DNA of 9,177 bases from an uncultured bacterium (lineage in GTDB: Bacteria; Pseudomonadota; Alphaproteobacteria; Rhodospirillales; Rhodospirillaceae): the NCBI GenBank assembly GCA_903896775.1, contig CAITZE010000322.1, forward strand, positions 1 through 9,177. Direction: 5' to 3'. A model generated the notes under the pieces. It saw only the letters and a list, made by a program, of their open reading frames with translations. It did no database searches and was not told the origin of the DNA. Positions 1-5,375 of this stretch are shown in pieces (positions within the stretch are counted from its first letter, which is position 1; each line of letters opens with the position of its first letter). The translations under genes were made by a program, and so were the position numbers.

Positions 1-1
1 C

Positions 2-721
2 ATTCGCATTTTGGGGCTCGAGAAAAAGACCCGCTTCTACCAAGCCTCCACCTCAGAGCTGTACGGCAAGGCTCAAGAAATCCCGCAGTCGGAAAAGACG
101 CCGTTCTATCCGCGCTCGCCTTACGCCGCCGCAAAGCTTTATGCCTATTGGATCACCGTGAACTACCGCGAAGCTTACGGCTATCACGCCTCCAACGGCA
201 TTCTTTTCAATCACGAGAGCCCTTTACGCGGCGAGACCTTCGTCACGCGCAAGATCACGCGTGCCGTCGCGTCCATCGAGCTTGGCCTGCAGGACAAAAT
301 CTATCTCGGTAATCTCGACGCCAAGCGCGATTGGGGTCATGCGCGCGATTACGTCGAAGGCATGTGGAAAATCGTGCAGCAAAAGAAAGCCGATGACTTT
401 GTGCTCGCGACAGGTGAGACCCATGCCGTGCGCGAATTTGTCCAACTCTCCTTTGCCGAGGTCGGCCGTAAGATCAAATGGAAAGGCAAAGGCGTCAACG
501 AGATCGGCGTCGACACCAAAACCGGGAAGACCTTGGTCGAAGTAGACCCGCGTTATTTCCGCCCCACCGAGGTGGACTTGCTGCTGGGTGATCCCAGCAA
601 GGCCCATAAAATTCTGAAATGGAAACACAAGACCACTTTCCGCGCCATGGTGAAGGAAATGGTCGCTGCAGACTTCCAGGCCGTGAAAGCTGAATCGCAA
701 CGATTTGGGCGAGACGACTGA
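2..721 (+). CDS. gmd: GDP-mannose 4,6-dehydratase, 5' end cut off by the window
   Basis: Converts GDP-D-mannose to GDP-4-keto-6-deoxy-D-mannose in the cytoplasm, the first step to GDP-L-fucose and related deoxy sugars. The reading frame is open from base 2, so the gene starts upstream; the TTG at base 11 is internal and not a real start. The visible 239 residues cover the C-terminal two thirds of a family that usually has about 325-375 residues; the NAD(P)-binding GxxGxxG motif is missing with the 5' end. Visible short-chain dehydrogenase signatures are the STSE segment (Thr at bases 50-52, Glu at 56-58), the catalytic YAAAK (Tyr at 122-124, Lys at 134-136), the NHESP...RGETFVTRKITRA segment near 208-270 and the YFRPTEVD segment near 553-576. 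The stop TGA lies 2 bases before the fcl start, so the two are co-transcribed and probably translationally coupled. The identification is firm. Confidence 0.96.
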   Translation: MRILGLEKKTRFYQASTSELYGKAQEIPQSEKTPFYPRSPYAAAKLYAYWITVNYREAYGYHASNGILFNHESPLRGETFVTRKITRAVASIELGLQDKIYLGNLDAKRDWGHARDYVEGMWKIVQQKKADDFVLATGETHAVREFVQLSFAEVGRKIKWKGKGVNEIGVDTKTGKTLVEVDPRYFRPTEVDLLLGDPSKAHKILKWKHKTTFRAMVKEMVAADFQAVKAESQRFGRDD

Positions 722-723
722 TC

Positions 724-1668
724 ATGTCCGCTTATGCATTGAACGGAAAACGCGTTTGGGTCGCCGGCCATAGAGGCATGGTGGGGGCAGCCATCGCGCG
801 CCGGCTAGCCAACGAAAATTGCGGCATCATTACGGTCCCGCACAGCACACTTGATCTGACGCGCCAAGCCGATGTGGAAGCGTGGATGACCAAAGAAAAG
901 CCGCAGGCTATTTTTGTCGCGGCGGCAGTCGTCGGCGGCATCCTTGCCAACGATACACGGCCCGTGGACTTCCTCACCAACAACCTGCTCATTCAGACCA
1001 ATATCATCGCCACCGCGCACAAACTGGGTGTCGAGAAGCTTTTGTTTTTGGGATCGAGCTGCATTTATCCGCGTATGGCCGCACAGCCCATGTCGGAAGA
1101 TGCTTTGCTCACGGGTCCGCTGGAGCCGACGAACCAGTGGTATGCCATCGCCAAGATTGCCGGCATTCGGCAGTGCCAGGCCTATCGCCGCCAATTCAAT
1201 CGCGACTTCATCAGCGCCATGCCCACCAACCTCTACGGTCCCGGCGATAACTATGACCTGCAAGCAAGCCACGTCTTGCCGGCTTTGATGGTCAAAGCCC
1301 ACCGCGCCAAGCTGGCTGGCGACAAGACCATGCCGGTCTGGGGCAGCGGCAAGCCAAAGCGCGAATTCCTATATGTCGACGATTTGGCGGATGCCTGCGT
1401 ATTTCTCATGAAGAACTACTCCGACGAAGAACACGTCAATGTCGGCTACGGCAGCGACGTGACCATCGGCGAAGTCGCGCAGATCGTCGCCGATACGGTC
1501 GGCTTCAAAGGCGAGTTGGTCTTCGACGCCAGCAAACCCGACGGCATGCCGCGCAAGCTGGTCACGAGTGCGAAGCTCAATGCCATGGGTTGGCGCCCAG
1601 CTACAGACTTGAAACAGGGCATCGCCAAGGCTTACGCGTGGTACCGCGAGAACGCTGCACCGAAATAG
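724..1668 (+). CDS. fcl: GDP-L-fucose synthase (GDP-4-keto-6-deoxymannose 3,5-epimerase/4-reductase)
   Basis: A dual-function epimerase and NADPH-dependent reductase that turns the gmd product into GDP-L-fucose. It is a complete 314-residue protein, close to the usual length of about 310-325. The N-terminal Rossmann motif is GHRGMVG at residues 15-21. Active-site residues known from the E. coli enzyme are all present: Ser111 and Cys113 in GSSCIYP, the Tyr140-x3-Lys144 pair in WYAIAK, and His183 in SHVLPAL. The MPTNLYGPGDNY segment is also typical. The ATG follows the gmd stop by 2 bases, and its ribosome-binding signal would lie inside the gmd 3' end (a weak GAGAC near 711-715), which fits translational coupling. 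The pair points to fucose or a related deoxy sugar in an exopolysaccharide or O-antigen; no glycosyltransferase is visible in the window. The gene is also called wcaG. Confidence 0.96.
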   Translation: MSAYALNGKRVWVAGHRGMVGAAIARRLANENCGIITVPHSTLDLTRQADVEAWMTKEKPQAIFVAAAVVGGILANDTRPVDFLTNNLLIQTNIIATAHKLGVEKLLFLGSSCIYPRMAAQPMSEDALLTGPLEPTNQWYAIAKIAGIRQCQAYRRQFNRDFISAMPTNLYGPGDNYDLQASHVLPALMVKAHRAKLAGDKTMPVWGSGKPKREFLYVDDLADACVFLMKNYSDEEHVNVGYGSDVTIGEVAQIVADTVGFKGELVFDASKPDGMPRKLVTSAKLNAMGWRPATDLKQGIAKAYAWYRENAAPK

Positions 1669-1699
1669 AGAGACCAAGTAGAGAGAGTGAGAGACAAGT
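1666..1699. repeat. short purine-rich tandem repeat after fcl
   Basis: The 8-mer TAGAGAGA occurs at 1666-1673, including the fcl stop codon, and again at 1679-1686. A longer imperfect duplication, GAGAGACCAAGT at 1668-1679 and GAGAGACAAGT at 1689-1699, has a period of about 21 bases and differs by one missing C. The stretch is almost all purine on the + strand. It looks like small-scale slippage duplication; no function is visible. Confidence 0.4.
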
Positions 1700-1705
1700 C
1701 GCGCG

Positions 1706-1737
1706 CTCTGCCTGCTGGGCCTTGAACACCGGCAGAG
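1706..1737. promoter_or_regulatory. inverted repeat CTCTGCC-N18-GGCAGAG (weak terminator or operator)
   Basis: Perfect 7-base arms lie at 1706-1712 and 1731-1737, separated by 18 bases. No run of T follows, so it is a poor intrinsic terminator for gmd-fcl. The right arm and loop overlap the candidate -35 box at 1722-1727, so it could instead be a protein-binding site for control of the downstream unit. Both readings are inference. Confidence 0.3.
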
Positions 1738-1750
1738 GGGCTTCTACAAA
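1722..1750 (+). promoter_or_regulatory. candidate sigma-70-type promoter for the tauE unit
   Basis: TTGAAC at 1722-1727 and TACAAA at 1745-1750 are separated by 17 bases. Each box matches four of six consensus positions. It lies in the only sizeable spacer before the three-gene unit that starts at 1797. Alphaproteobacterial promoters are degenerate, so this is a candidate only. Confidence 0.3.
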
Positions 1751-1796
1751 ACATTAAGGCCGTTCTTCTTTATCGGGGAGGCCGCGCGAGGCCCCT

Positions 1797-2723
1797 ATGC
1801 AGATCTATCTGCCCATCGCTGAGATGTCGGTGAACATCTTCCTGATCCTTGGATTGGGAGGAGCCGTCGGCTTGCTTTCGGGTCTGTTCGGCGTAGGCGG
1901 CGGCTTCTTGATGACGCCGCTGCTGATCTTCATCGGCGTGCCGCCAGCGGTAGCCGTGGGCACCCAAGCCGCGCAAACGGTCGCGTCGTCGGTTTCCGGC
2001 GTCATGGCGCATATGCGCCGCGGCAATGTCGACTTCATGATGGGGACAGTTCTGACCGCGGGGGGCTTTGTCGGTGCAGGCTTCGGGGTCTGGCTGTTCA
2101 ATCTTTTGAAATACGCCGGCCACATCGATCTGACGATTTCATTGGGTTATGTGACCTTCCTCGGCGTGGTCGGCGGTTTCATGCTGGCGGAAAGCCTACC
2201 TGGCGTTTTGAACCGCCGGCCTGTGGCCTTGGCTTTGGCGGCACGCGGGCCTGGCCGCCATCTGTGGATGCAGGCCTTGCCTTTCAAGATGCGCTTCCGC
2301 AAATCGAAGCTTTACGTATCCGCGCTGATACCGCTGGCCATCGGAACGCTCGTGGGACTTTTGGTGGCCATGATGGGTGTCGGCGGCGGCTTCCTGATGG
2401 TGCCGGCCATGATCTATCTGCTCGGCATGCCGACGCAGGTTGTCATCGGCACATCGCTGTTCCAGATTACCTTCGTCACTGCCGGCACGGCGCTGCTGCA
2501 GGCGACCGTGAATAAGTCTGTGGACATCGTGCTCGCCCTCTTGCTGCTTGTCGTCGGCGTGATCGGTGCGCAGATCGGCGCCCGATTGTCGGCGAAGGTC
2601 AAAGGCGAACACCTGCGGATCATGTTGGCGCTGATCGTGCTGGCGGTTGCCATCCGCCTTGCGCTCGATCTGGTGATCACACCCTCGGAGTTGTTCTCTC
2701 TCGGTGGCGGAGACGGCTCGTGA
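1797..2723 (+). CDS. TauE/SafE-family sulfite/organosulfur exporter (DUF81 membrane permease)
   Basis: A predicted inner-membrane permease of 308 residues. Characterised TauE/SafE (PF01925) relatives are proposed to export sulfite, sulfoacetate or other anions; the substrate here is unknown. The protein shows the internal duplication typical of the family: FGVGGGFLM at residues 31-39 and MGVGGGFLM at 193-200, each followed by a hydrophobic stretch and a VGT or IGT motif. Several hydrophobic segments flank a basic loop at about residues 145-175 (LNRRPV...KMRFRKSK), probably cytoplasmic. The ATG at 1797 is preferred over the internal ATG at 1824: it has a GAGG Shine-Dalgarno at 1788-1791 with 5-base spacing, and the MQIYLP start is familiar from alphaproteobacterial relatives. 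Its stop overlaps the GTG start of the next gene (GTGA), a sign of translational coupling. The family call is firm and the substrate is not. Confidence 0.9.
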   Translation: MQIYLPIAEMSVNIFLILGLGGAVGLLSGLFGVGGGFLMTPLLIFIGVPPAVAVGTQAAQTVASSVSGVMAHMRRGNVDFMMGTVLTAGGFVGAGFGVWLFNLLKYAGHIDLTISLGYVTFLGVVGGFMLAESLPGVLNRRPVALALAARGPGRHLWMQALPFKMRFRKSKLYVSALIPLAIGTLVGLLVAMMGVGGGFLMVPAMIYLLGMPTQVVIGTSLFQITFVTAGTALLQATVNKSVDIVLALLLLVVGVIGAQIGARLSAKVKGEHLRIMLALIVLAVAIRLALDLVITPSELFSLGGGDGS

Positions 2724-3466
2724 AGCGCCTGCTTGCCCTTGTCGCAGCGCTTTGCATGATGGCCGCTCATGCGCGCGCGCAGGATGTGCCGCTGGTCGCG
2801 GATCTTTCCAACCATCTCGTTGCGATTACCACCGGCTTCACCGGCACCGATGTGCTGCTGTTCGGTGCGACCGATGGCCCGGGCGACATAGCTGTCGTAG
2901 TACGCGGCCCTGCCAAAGATGAAGTCATCCGCCGTAAAGAACGCTTCGGGCCGATCTGGGCCAACGCCAACGCGGCGACGTTCCGCGACGTACCCTCTTA
3001 TTACCGCGTCGCCTCCAGCCGACCGTTGGAAGAGTTCGCGCCGGAAGCGTTGTTGTCGCGCTATCAGATTGGCCTCGATGCGATCCATATGATTGATGCC
3101 AACGAGAACGCGACACCTGAAAGCAACGCCGACGCGCGCAAGGCGCTCTTGCGCCTTAATACCGAGAACAATCTCTACGACCAAGGCGTCGGCGCGGTGA
3201 CGCAGATGTCCAACCGCCTGTTTCGTACCGAACTGCATTTTCCTGCGAACGTGCCGACCGGAACTTATCTGGTGGAAGTCTACCTCTTCCGCGAAGGCCA
3301 GATCGCGAGCGCGGAGATTGTGCCGCTTGTGATCTCGAAAATCGGCGTCGGCGCCGAGATCTATGACTTCGCTCACGGCAAGCTCGCGTTTCTGTATGGC
3401 TTGATCTCGGTGCTGCTTGCACTCGCCGCCGGCTGGGTCGCCGGCGCTATTTTCCGGCGTGTCTAG
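2720..3466 (+). CDS. Alph_Pro_TM (TIGR02186/PF09608-like) exported membrane-anchored protein
   Basis: A 248-residue protein that looks like the alphaproteobacterial family of unknown function TIGR02186. An N-terminal signal peptide (MKRLLALVAALCMMAAHARA) ends in an Ala-x-Ala site with likely cleavage before Gln21. A soluble region follows at about 22-218, containing the recognisable LLFGATDGPGDIAVVVRGP segment and an aromatic FGPIWAN stretch. A single C-terminal transmembrane helix at about 222-243 ends in Arg-Arg-Val. This predicts a mainly periplasmic domain anchored by its C-terminus, with a short positive cytoplasmic tail. The GTG start overlaps the stop of the TauE/SafE gene by 4 bases, and the next gene begins 3 bases after the stop, so it probably works with the transporter, perhaps as a periplasmic accessory subunit. 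That role is inference; no enzymatic motif is visible. Confidence 0.82.
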   Translation: MKRLLALVAALCMMAAHARAQDVPLVADLSNHLVAITTGFTGTDVLLFGATDGPGDIAVVVRGPAKDEVIRRKERFGPIWANANAATFRDVPSYYRVASSRPLEEFAPEALLSRYQIGLDAIHMIDANENATPESNADARKALLRLNTENNLYDQGVGAVTQMSNRLFRTELHFPANVPTGTYLVEVYLFREGQIASAEIVPLVISKIGVGAEIYDFAHGKLAFLYGLISVLLALAAGWVAGAIFRRV

Positions 3467-3469
3467 ATC

Positions 3470-3988
3470 ATGAGTGAGCAAACCCCTACACCGGAAATTC
3501 CGTCGCCGGTTCCAGAAGTGAACGAAGCCGGACGTACCTTTCTGGTCGCCGTGGATAAATCCGAAGAGCTGCGCGCGGCTTTGCGCTTTGCCTGCCGGCG
3601 CGTCGTTAATAGCGGCGGAACAGTTGCGCTGTTCCATGCCGTGCCCCAAACCGAGTTTCAGCATTTTTCAACCATCGGTGAGCTGATGGATCACGAAGCC
3701 AAAACCGAAGCCGAGCGTTTACTGCAGCAAGTGGCGGCAGACGTTCACCGTCAGACCGGGAAATTCCCCGACCTTTATCTACGTCAGGGCGACACCCTGC
3801 CCGAGCTGCAAAAGGTCATCGCAGAGAACCCGCAAATTTCGATGCTCGTCTTGGGCGCTGGAACGGGCACCGAGGGGCCCGGGCCGATTGTGTCGGCAAT
3901 TTCTGGCAAGCTCGCAGGAAAGCTGGATATTCCAGTTACGATCGTTCCTGGAGATCTCGATAATGAACGTATCGACGCCCTCACGTAG
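3470..3988 (+). CDS. universal stress protein (UspA-like) domain protein
   Basis: A cytoplasmic single-domain Usp protein of 172 residues. Usp domains are alpha/beta nucleotide-binding folds that act in stress responses or regulate partner transporters and enzymes. After a Pro/Glu-rich N-terminal tail (residues 1-20) comes strand 1, TFLVAVD, ending at Asp29, the usual adenine-site aspartate. The C-terminal part has LVLGAG at 126-131 and a G-x2-G-x9-G pattern at Gly133, Gly136 and Gly146, but residue 147 is Lys where ATP-binding members have Ser or Thr, so ATP binding is uncertain. The final strand is IPVTIVPG. The ATG sits 3 bases after the preceding stop without a clear Shine-Dalgarno, which suggests coupling to the TauE/Alph_Pro_TM pair. 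A nucleotide-responsive regulator of that transporter is plausible but unproven. Confidence 0.88.
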   Translation: MSEQTPTPEIPSPVPEVNEAGRTFLVAVDKSEELRAALRFACRRVVNSGGTVALFHAVPQTEFQHFSTIGELMDHEAKTEAERLLQQVAADVHRQTGKFPDLYLRQGDTLPELQKVIAENPQISMLVLGAGTGTEGPGPIVSAISGKLAGKLDIPVTIVPGDLDNERIDALT

Positions 3989-4002
3989 TTCGCTGATATT
4001 TC

Positions 4003-4016
4003 TCGCGAATCCGCGA
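4003..4016 (+). other. hairpin 1 in the nfu leader
   Basis: TCGCG at 4003-4007 and CGCGA at 4012-4016 form a perfect 5-base-pair stem with a 4-base loop. It lies 15 bases after the Usp stop codon. No T-run follows, so it is not a classic intrinsic terminator; it may help mark or protect the 3' end of the upstream transcript. Confidence 0.35.
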
Positions 4017-4018
4017 CC

Positions 4019-4047
4019 TTGATCTAGGACTTCTTTGGTCCTATTTA
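4019..4047 (+). promoter_or_regulatory. candidate nfu promoter with an inverted repeat filling the spacer
   Basis: TTGATC at 4019-4024 (four of six matches to a -35) and TATTTA at 4042-4047 (three of six to a -10) are 17 bases apart. The interval holds the inverted repeat TAGGAC-N7-GTCCTA at 4025-4043. If the promoter is real, the repeat sits where a repressor or activator would act. As RNA, the same repeat forms a hairpin followed by a short U-rich stretch, which would be a weak terminator of the upstream unit. The two readings cannot be separated from the sequence. Confidence 0.3.
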
Positions 4048-4051
4048 GGGA

Positions 4052-4063
4052 CTCCTTTAGGAG
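4052..4063 (+). promoter_or_regulatory. Shine-Dalgarno of nfu inside a small hairpin
   Basis: AGGAG at 4059-4063 is a strong ribosome-binding site 6 bases before the ATG at 4070 and decides that start. It is the 3' arm of CTCCTTTAGGAG, which can pair CTCC with GGAG around a TTTA loop. A competing pairing, GTCC at 4038-4041 with GGAC at 4049-4052, overlaps both this hairpin and the 4025-4043 one. Masking of the site is possible, but the stem is short. Confidence 0.45.
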
Positions 4064-4069
4064 CACCCC

Positions 4070-4630
4070 ATGTTCATCCAAACCGAAGACACTCCGAATC
4101 CTGCGGCCCTCAAGTTCCTGCCCGGCAAAGCCGTGCTCGAAACCGGCGTGGCCGACTTCACCAGCCATGAGGCAGCGCAGCGCTCGCCTTTGGCGCGGCT
4201 GCTGTTTGAGATCGACGGCGTGGCCGGCGTGTTCCTCGGCAGCGACTTTGTCACTGTCACCAAATCCGGCGACAAAAGCTGGCAAGTTTTAAAGCCCATG
4301 GTGCTGGGTGCAGTGATGGATCACTTCACCTCCGGCGCGCCGGTTATGGAAACCAGCGAGGCCGCAGCCGATGATGAGTTCAGCGACGAAGGCGACGAAG
4401 GCGAGATTATCGCCCAGATCAAGGAGCTGATCGACACACGTGTACGCCCGGCCGTAGCGCAAGACGGCGGCGACATCATCTATAAGGGATTCAAGAGCGG
4501 TACGGTGTATTTGAGTCTGCGCGGCTCGTGCGCCGGCTGCCCCAGCTCCACGGCAACCTTGAAAATGGGCATCGAAAACATGCTCAAGCATTATGTGCCG
4601 GAAGTGCTTCAAGTCGAAGCCATGGCCTGA
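4070..4630 (+). CDS. Nfu-type Fe-S cluster carrier (Nfu N-terminal plus NifU C-terminal domain)
   Basis: A cytoplasmic iron-sulfur carrier that receives Fe-S clusters from the main scaffold and passes them to target proteins. It has 186 residues, matching the usual length of alphaproteobacterial and mitochondrial Nfu proteins. The Nfu N-terminal domain spans about residues 1-88 (MFIQTEDTPNPAALKFLPG start; GVFLGSDFVTVTK). An acidic linker follows at about 95-115 (ADDEFSDEGDEGE). The NifU C-terminal domain is at about 115-180, with RPAVAQDGGDI and the cluster-binding Cys154-Ala-Gly-Cys157. Both cysteines are present, so it should be functional. It has the mitochondrial NFU1 arrangement rather than that of E. 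coli NfuA, whose N-terminal domain is A-type-like. The gene starts 81 bases after the Usp gene behind a structured leader. The identification is firm. Confidence 0.94.
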   Translation: MFIQTEDTPNPAALKFLPGKAVLETGVADFTSHEAAQRSPLARLLFEIDGVAGVFLGSDFVTVTKSGDKSWQVLKPMVLGAVMDHFTSGAPVMETSEAAADDEFSDEGDEGEIIAQIKELIDTRVRPAVAQDGGDIIYKGFKSGTVYLSLRGSCAGCPSSTATLKMGIENMLKHYVPEVLQVEAMA

Positions 4631-4644
4631 TAACGGCCCTTTTT
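4624..4644 (+). terminator. weak terminator-like hairpin at the nfu stop codon
   Basis: GGCC at 4624-4627 and GGCC at 4635-4638 form a 4-base-pair stem with a 7-base loop that contains the TGA stop. A run of five T follows at 4640-4644 after one C. The stem is short, so termination would be partial at best; it could reduce read-through into the next gene. Confidence 0.25.
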
Positions 4645-4666
4645 CATCGCTTTTGAGAGAACATCC

Positions 4667-5263
4667 ATGACGGGACGGGGACAGCTCGACACCAGCGGGC
4701 TCGATTTGATTTTCGGCGCGGCGCGCACACAAAACAGCTGGCGGCCTGAGGCCGTCGCGGAAGAGCTTCTCCGCCGCGTTTATGATCTCGCGAAGCTGGG
4801 ACCTACCGCCGCCAATTCAATGCCGGGGCGTTTTGTCTTTGTCGTCTCCAAAGAGGCTAAAGAAAAACTGCGTCCCGCCCTGTCGGCTGCCAACGCCGAC
4901 AAGACAATGGCCGCGCCGGTCACGGTCCTGGTTGGCTACGACACCGAATTTTACGAGCACTTGCCGACGCTGTTCCCCCATGCCGATGCCCGGTCGTGGT
5001 TTGTCGACAAACCCGACCTCATCCAAACCAGTGCCTTCCGCAACAGCAGCTTGCAGGGCGCTTATCTCATGATCGCTGCCCGCGCACTGGGCCTCGATTT
5101 CGGACCCATGAGCGGCTTCGACCCTGAAAAGGTGAATGCCGCCTTTTGGCCCGAAGGTAAGGTCAAAGCCAATTTCATCTGCAATATCGGCTATGGCGAC
5201 GACACCAAGATCTTTCCGCGAGGGACGCGTCTCGCTTTCGACCAAGCCTGCAAAATCCTCTGA
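4667..5263 (+). CDS. rutE: RutE-like nitroreductase-family flavoprotein (probable malonic semialdehyde reductase)
   Basis: An FMN-dependent oxidoreductase of the nitroreductase fold, 198 residues, close to E. coli RutE (196). RutE reduces malonic semialdehyde, a toxic product of uracil breakdown, to 3-hydroxypropionate with NAD(P)H. The visible pattern fits this subfamily: an N-terminal FMN-binding AARTQNSW at residues 18-25, YDLAKLGPTAANSMPGRFVF at about 39-58, YDTEFYEHLPTLFPH in the middle, and LQGAYLMIAARALGLDFGPM then SGFD toward the C-terminus. The ATG has a weak GAGAGA ribosome-binding site at 4655-4660. It lies 36 bases after the nfu gene on the same strand and is probably co-transcribed. 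No other rut or pyrimidine-degradation gene is in the window, so the substrate may differ. The subfamily call is good; the exact reaction is inferred. Confidence 0.82.
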   Translation: MTGRGQLDTSGLDLIFGAARTQNSWRPEAVAEELLRRVYDLAKLGPTAANSMPGRFVFVVSKEAKEKLRPALSAANADKTMAAPVTVLVGYDTEFYEHLPTLFPHADARSWFVDKPDLIQTSAFRNSSLQGAYLMIAARALGLDFGPMSGFDPEKVNAAFWPEGKVKANFICNIGYGDDTKIFPRGTRLAFDQACKIL

Positions 5264-5292
5264 TTGCTGCGGTGCAACATGAGCGTTTACTA

Positions 5293-5312
5293 CGCCCATG
5301 CTGCATGTGGCG
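5293..5312. terminator. bulged hairpin in the convergent spacer
   Basis: CGCCCATG at 5293-5300 pairs with CATG-T-GGCG at 5304-5312, giving eight base pairs with one bulged T and a 3-base loop. It lies 30 bases after the rutE stop, a suitable place for transcript-end formation. Only a short CTTCT follows on the + strand, so intrinsic termination is not clear. Confidence 0.3.
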
Positions 5313-5340
5313 GGCCTTCTATGCTGCACTTTATGCTGCA
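5298..5340. repeat. three copies of ATGCTGCA
   Basis: The 8-mer ATGCTGCA occurs at 5298-5305, 5321-5328 and 5333-5340, with related TTGCTGCG at 5264-5271 and CTGCAGCA at 5348-5355. The third copy lies in the perfect 12-base palindrome ATGCTGCAGCAT at 5333-5344. The cluster is confined to the gap between convergent rutE and trpS. Confidence 0.5.
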
Positions 5341-5355
5341 GCATCGCCTGCAGCA
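5334..5355. terminator. perfect 8-bp hairpin between rutE and trpS, probable bidirectional transcript end
   Basis: TGCTGCAG at 5334-5341 and CTGCAGCA at 5348-5355 are perfect inverted repeats around a 6-base loop. It starts 21 bases beyond the trpS stop when read on the - strand and about 70 bases after the rutE stop on the + strand. A run of four A is on the trpS-proximal side, not a T-run after the stem for either strand, so it is not a textbook intrinsic terminator. A role in stopping or protecting either transcript is inferred from position. Confidence 0.4.
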
Positions 5356-5375
5356 AAATGAGTAATCTCAATACC

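Noticed and set aside
11..13. TTG as a possible start of gmd
   Set aside because: The frame stays open to base 2, and the residues before it (I-R-I) fit the conserved helix before GLEKKTRFYQAS, so it is an internal codon of a gene cut by the window.
224..226. Leu (codon TTA) at a spot in the NHESP-x-RGETFVTRK segment of Gmd where many relatives have Arg
   Set aside because: The neighbouring Arg and all recognised catalytic residues are intact, and Leu is, from memory, seen at this position in some Gmd proteins; it does not suggest an inactive enzyme.
2414..3664. A 1251-base open frame on the - strand crossing the ends of three + strand genes
   Set aside because: It runs antisense to three well-supported genes, has a composition rich in His, Arg and Gln typical of shadow frames, and shows no recognisable domain. 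Codon bias of the real genes explains the lack of stops.
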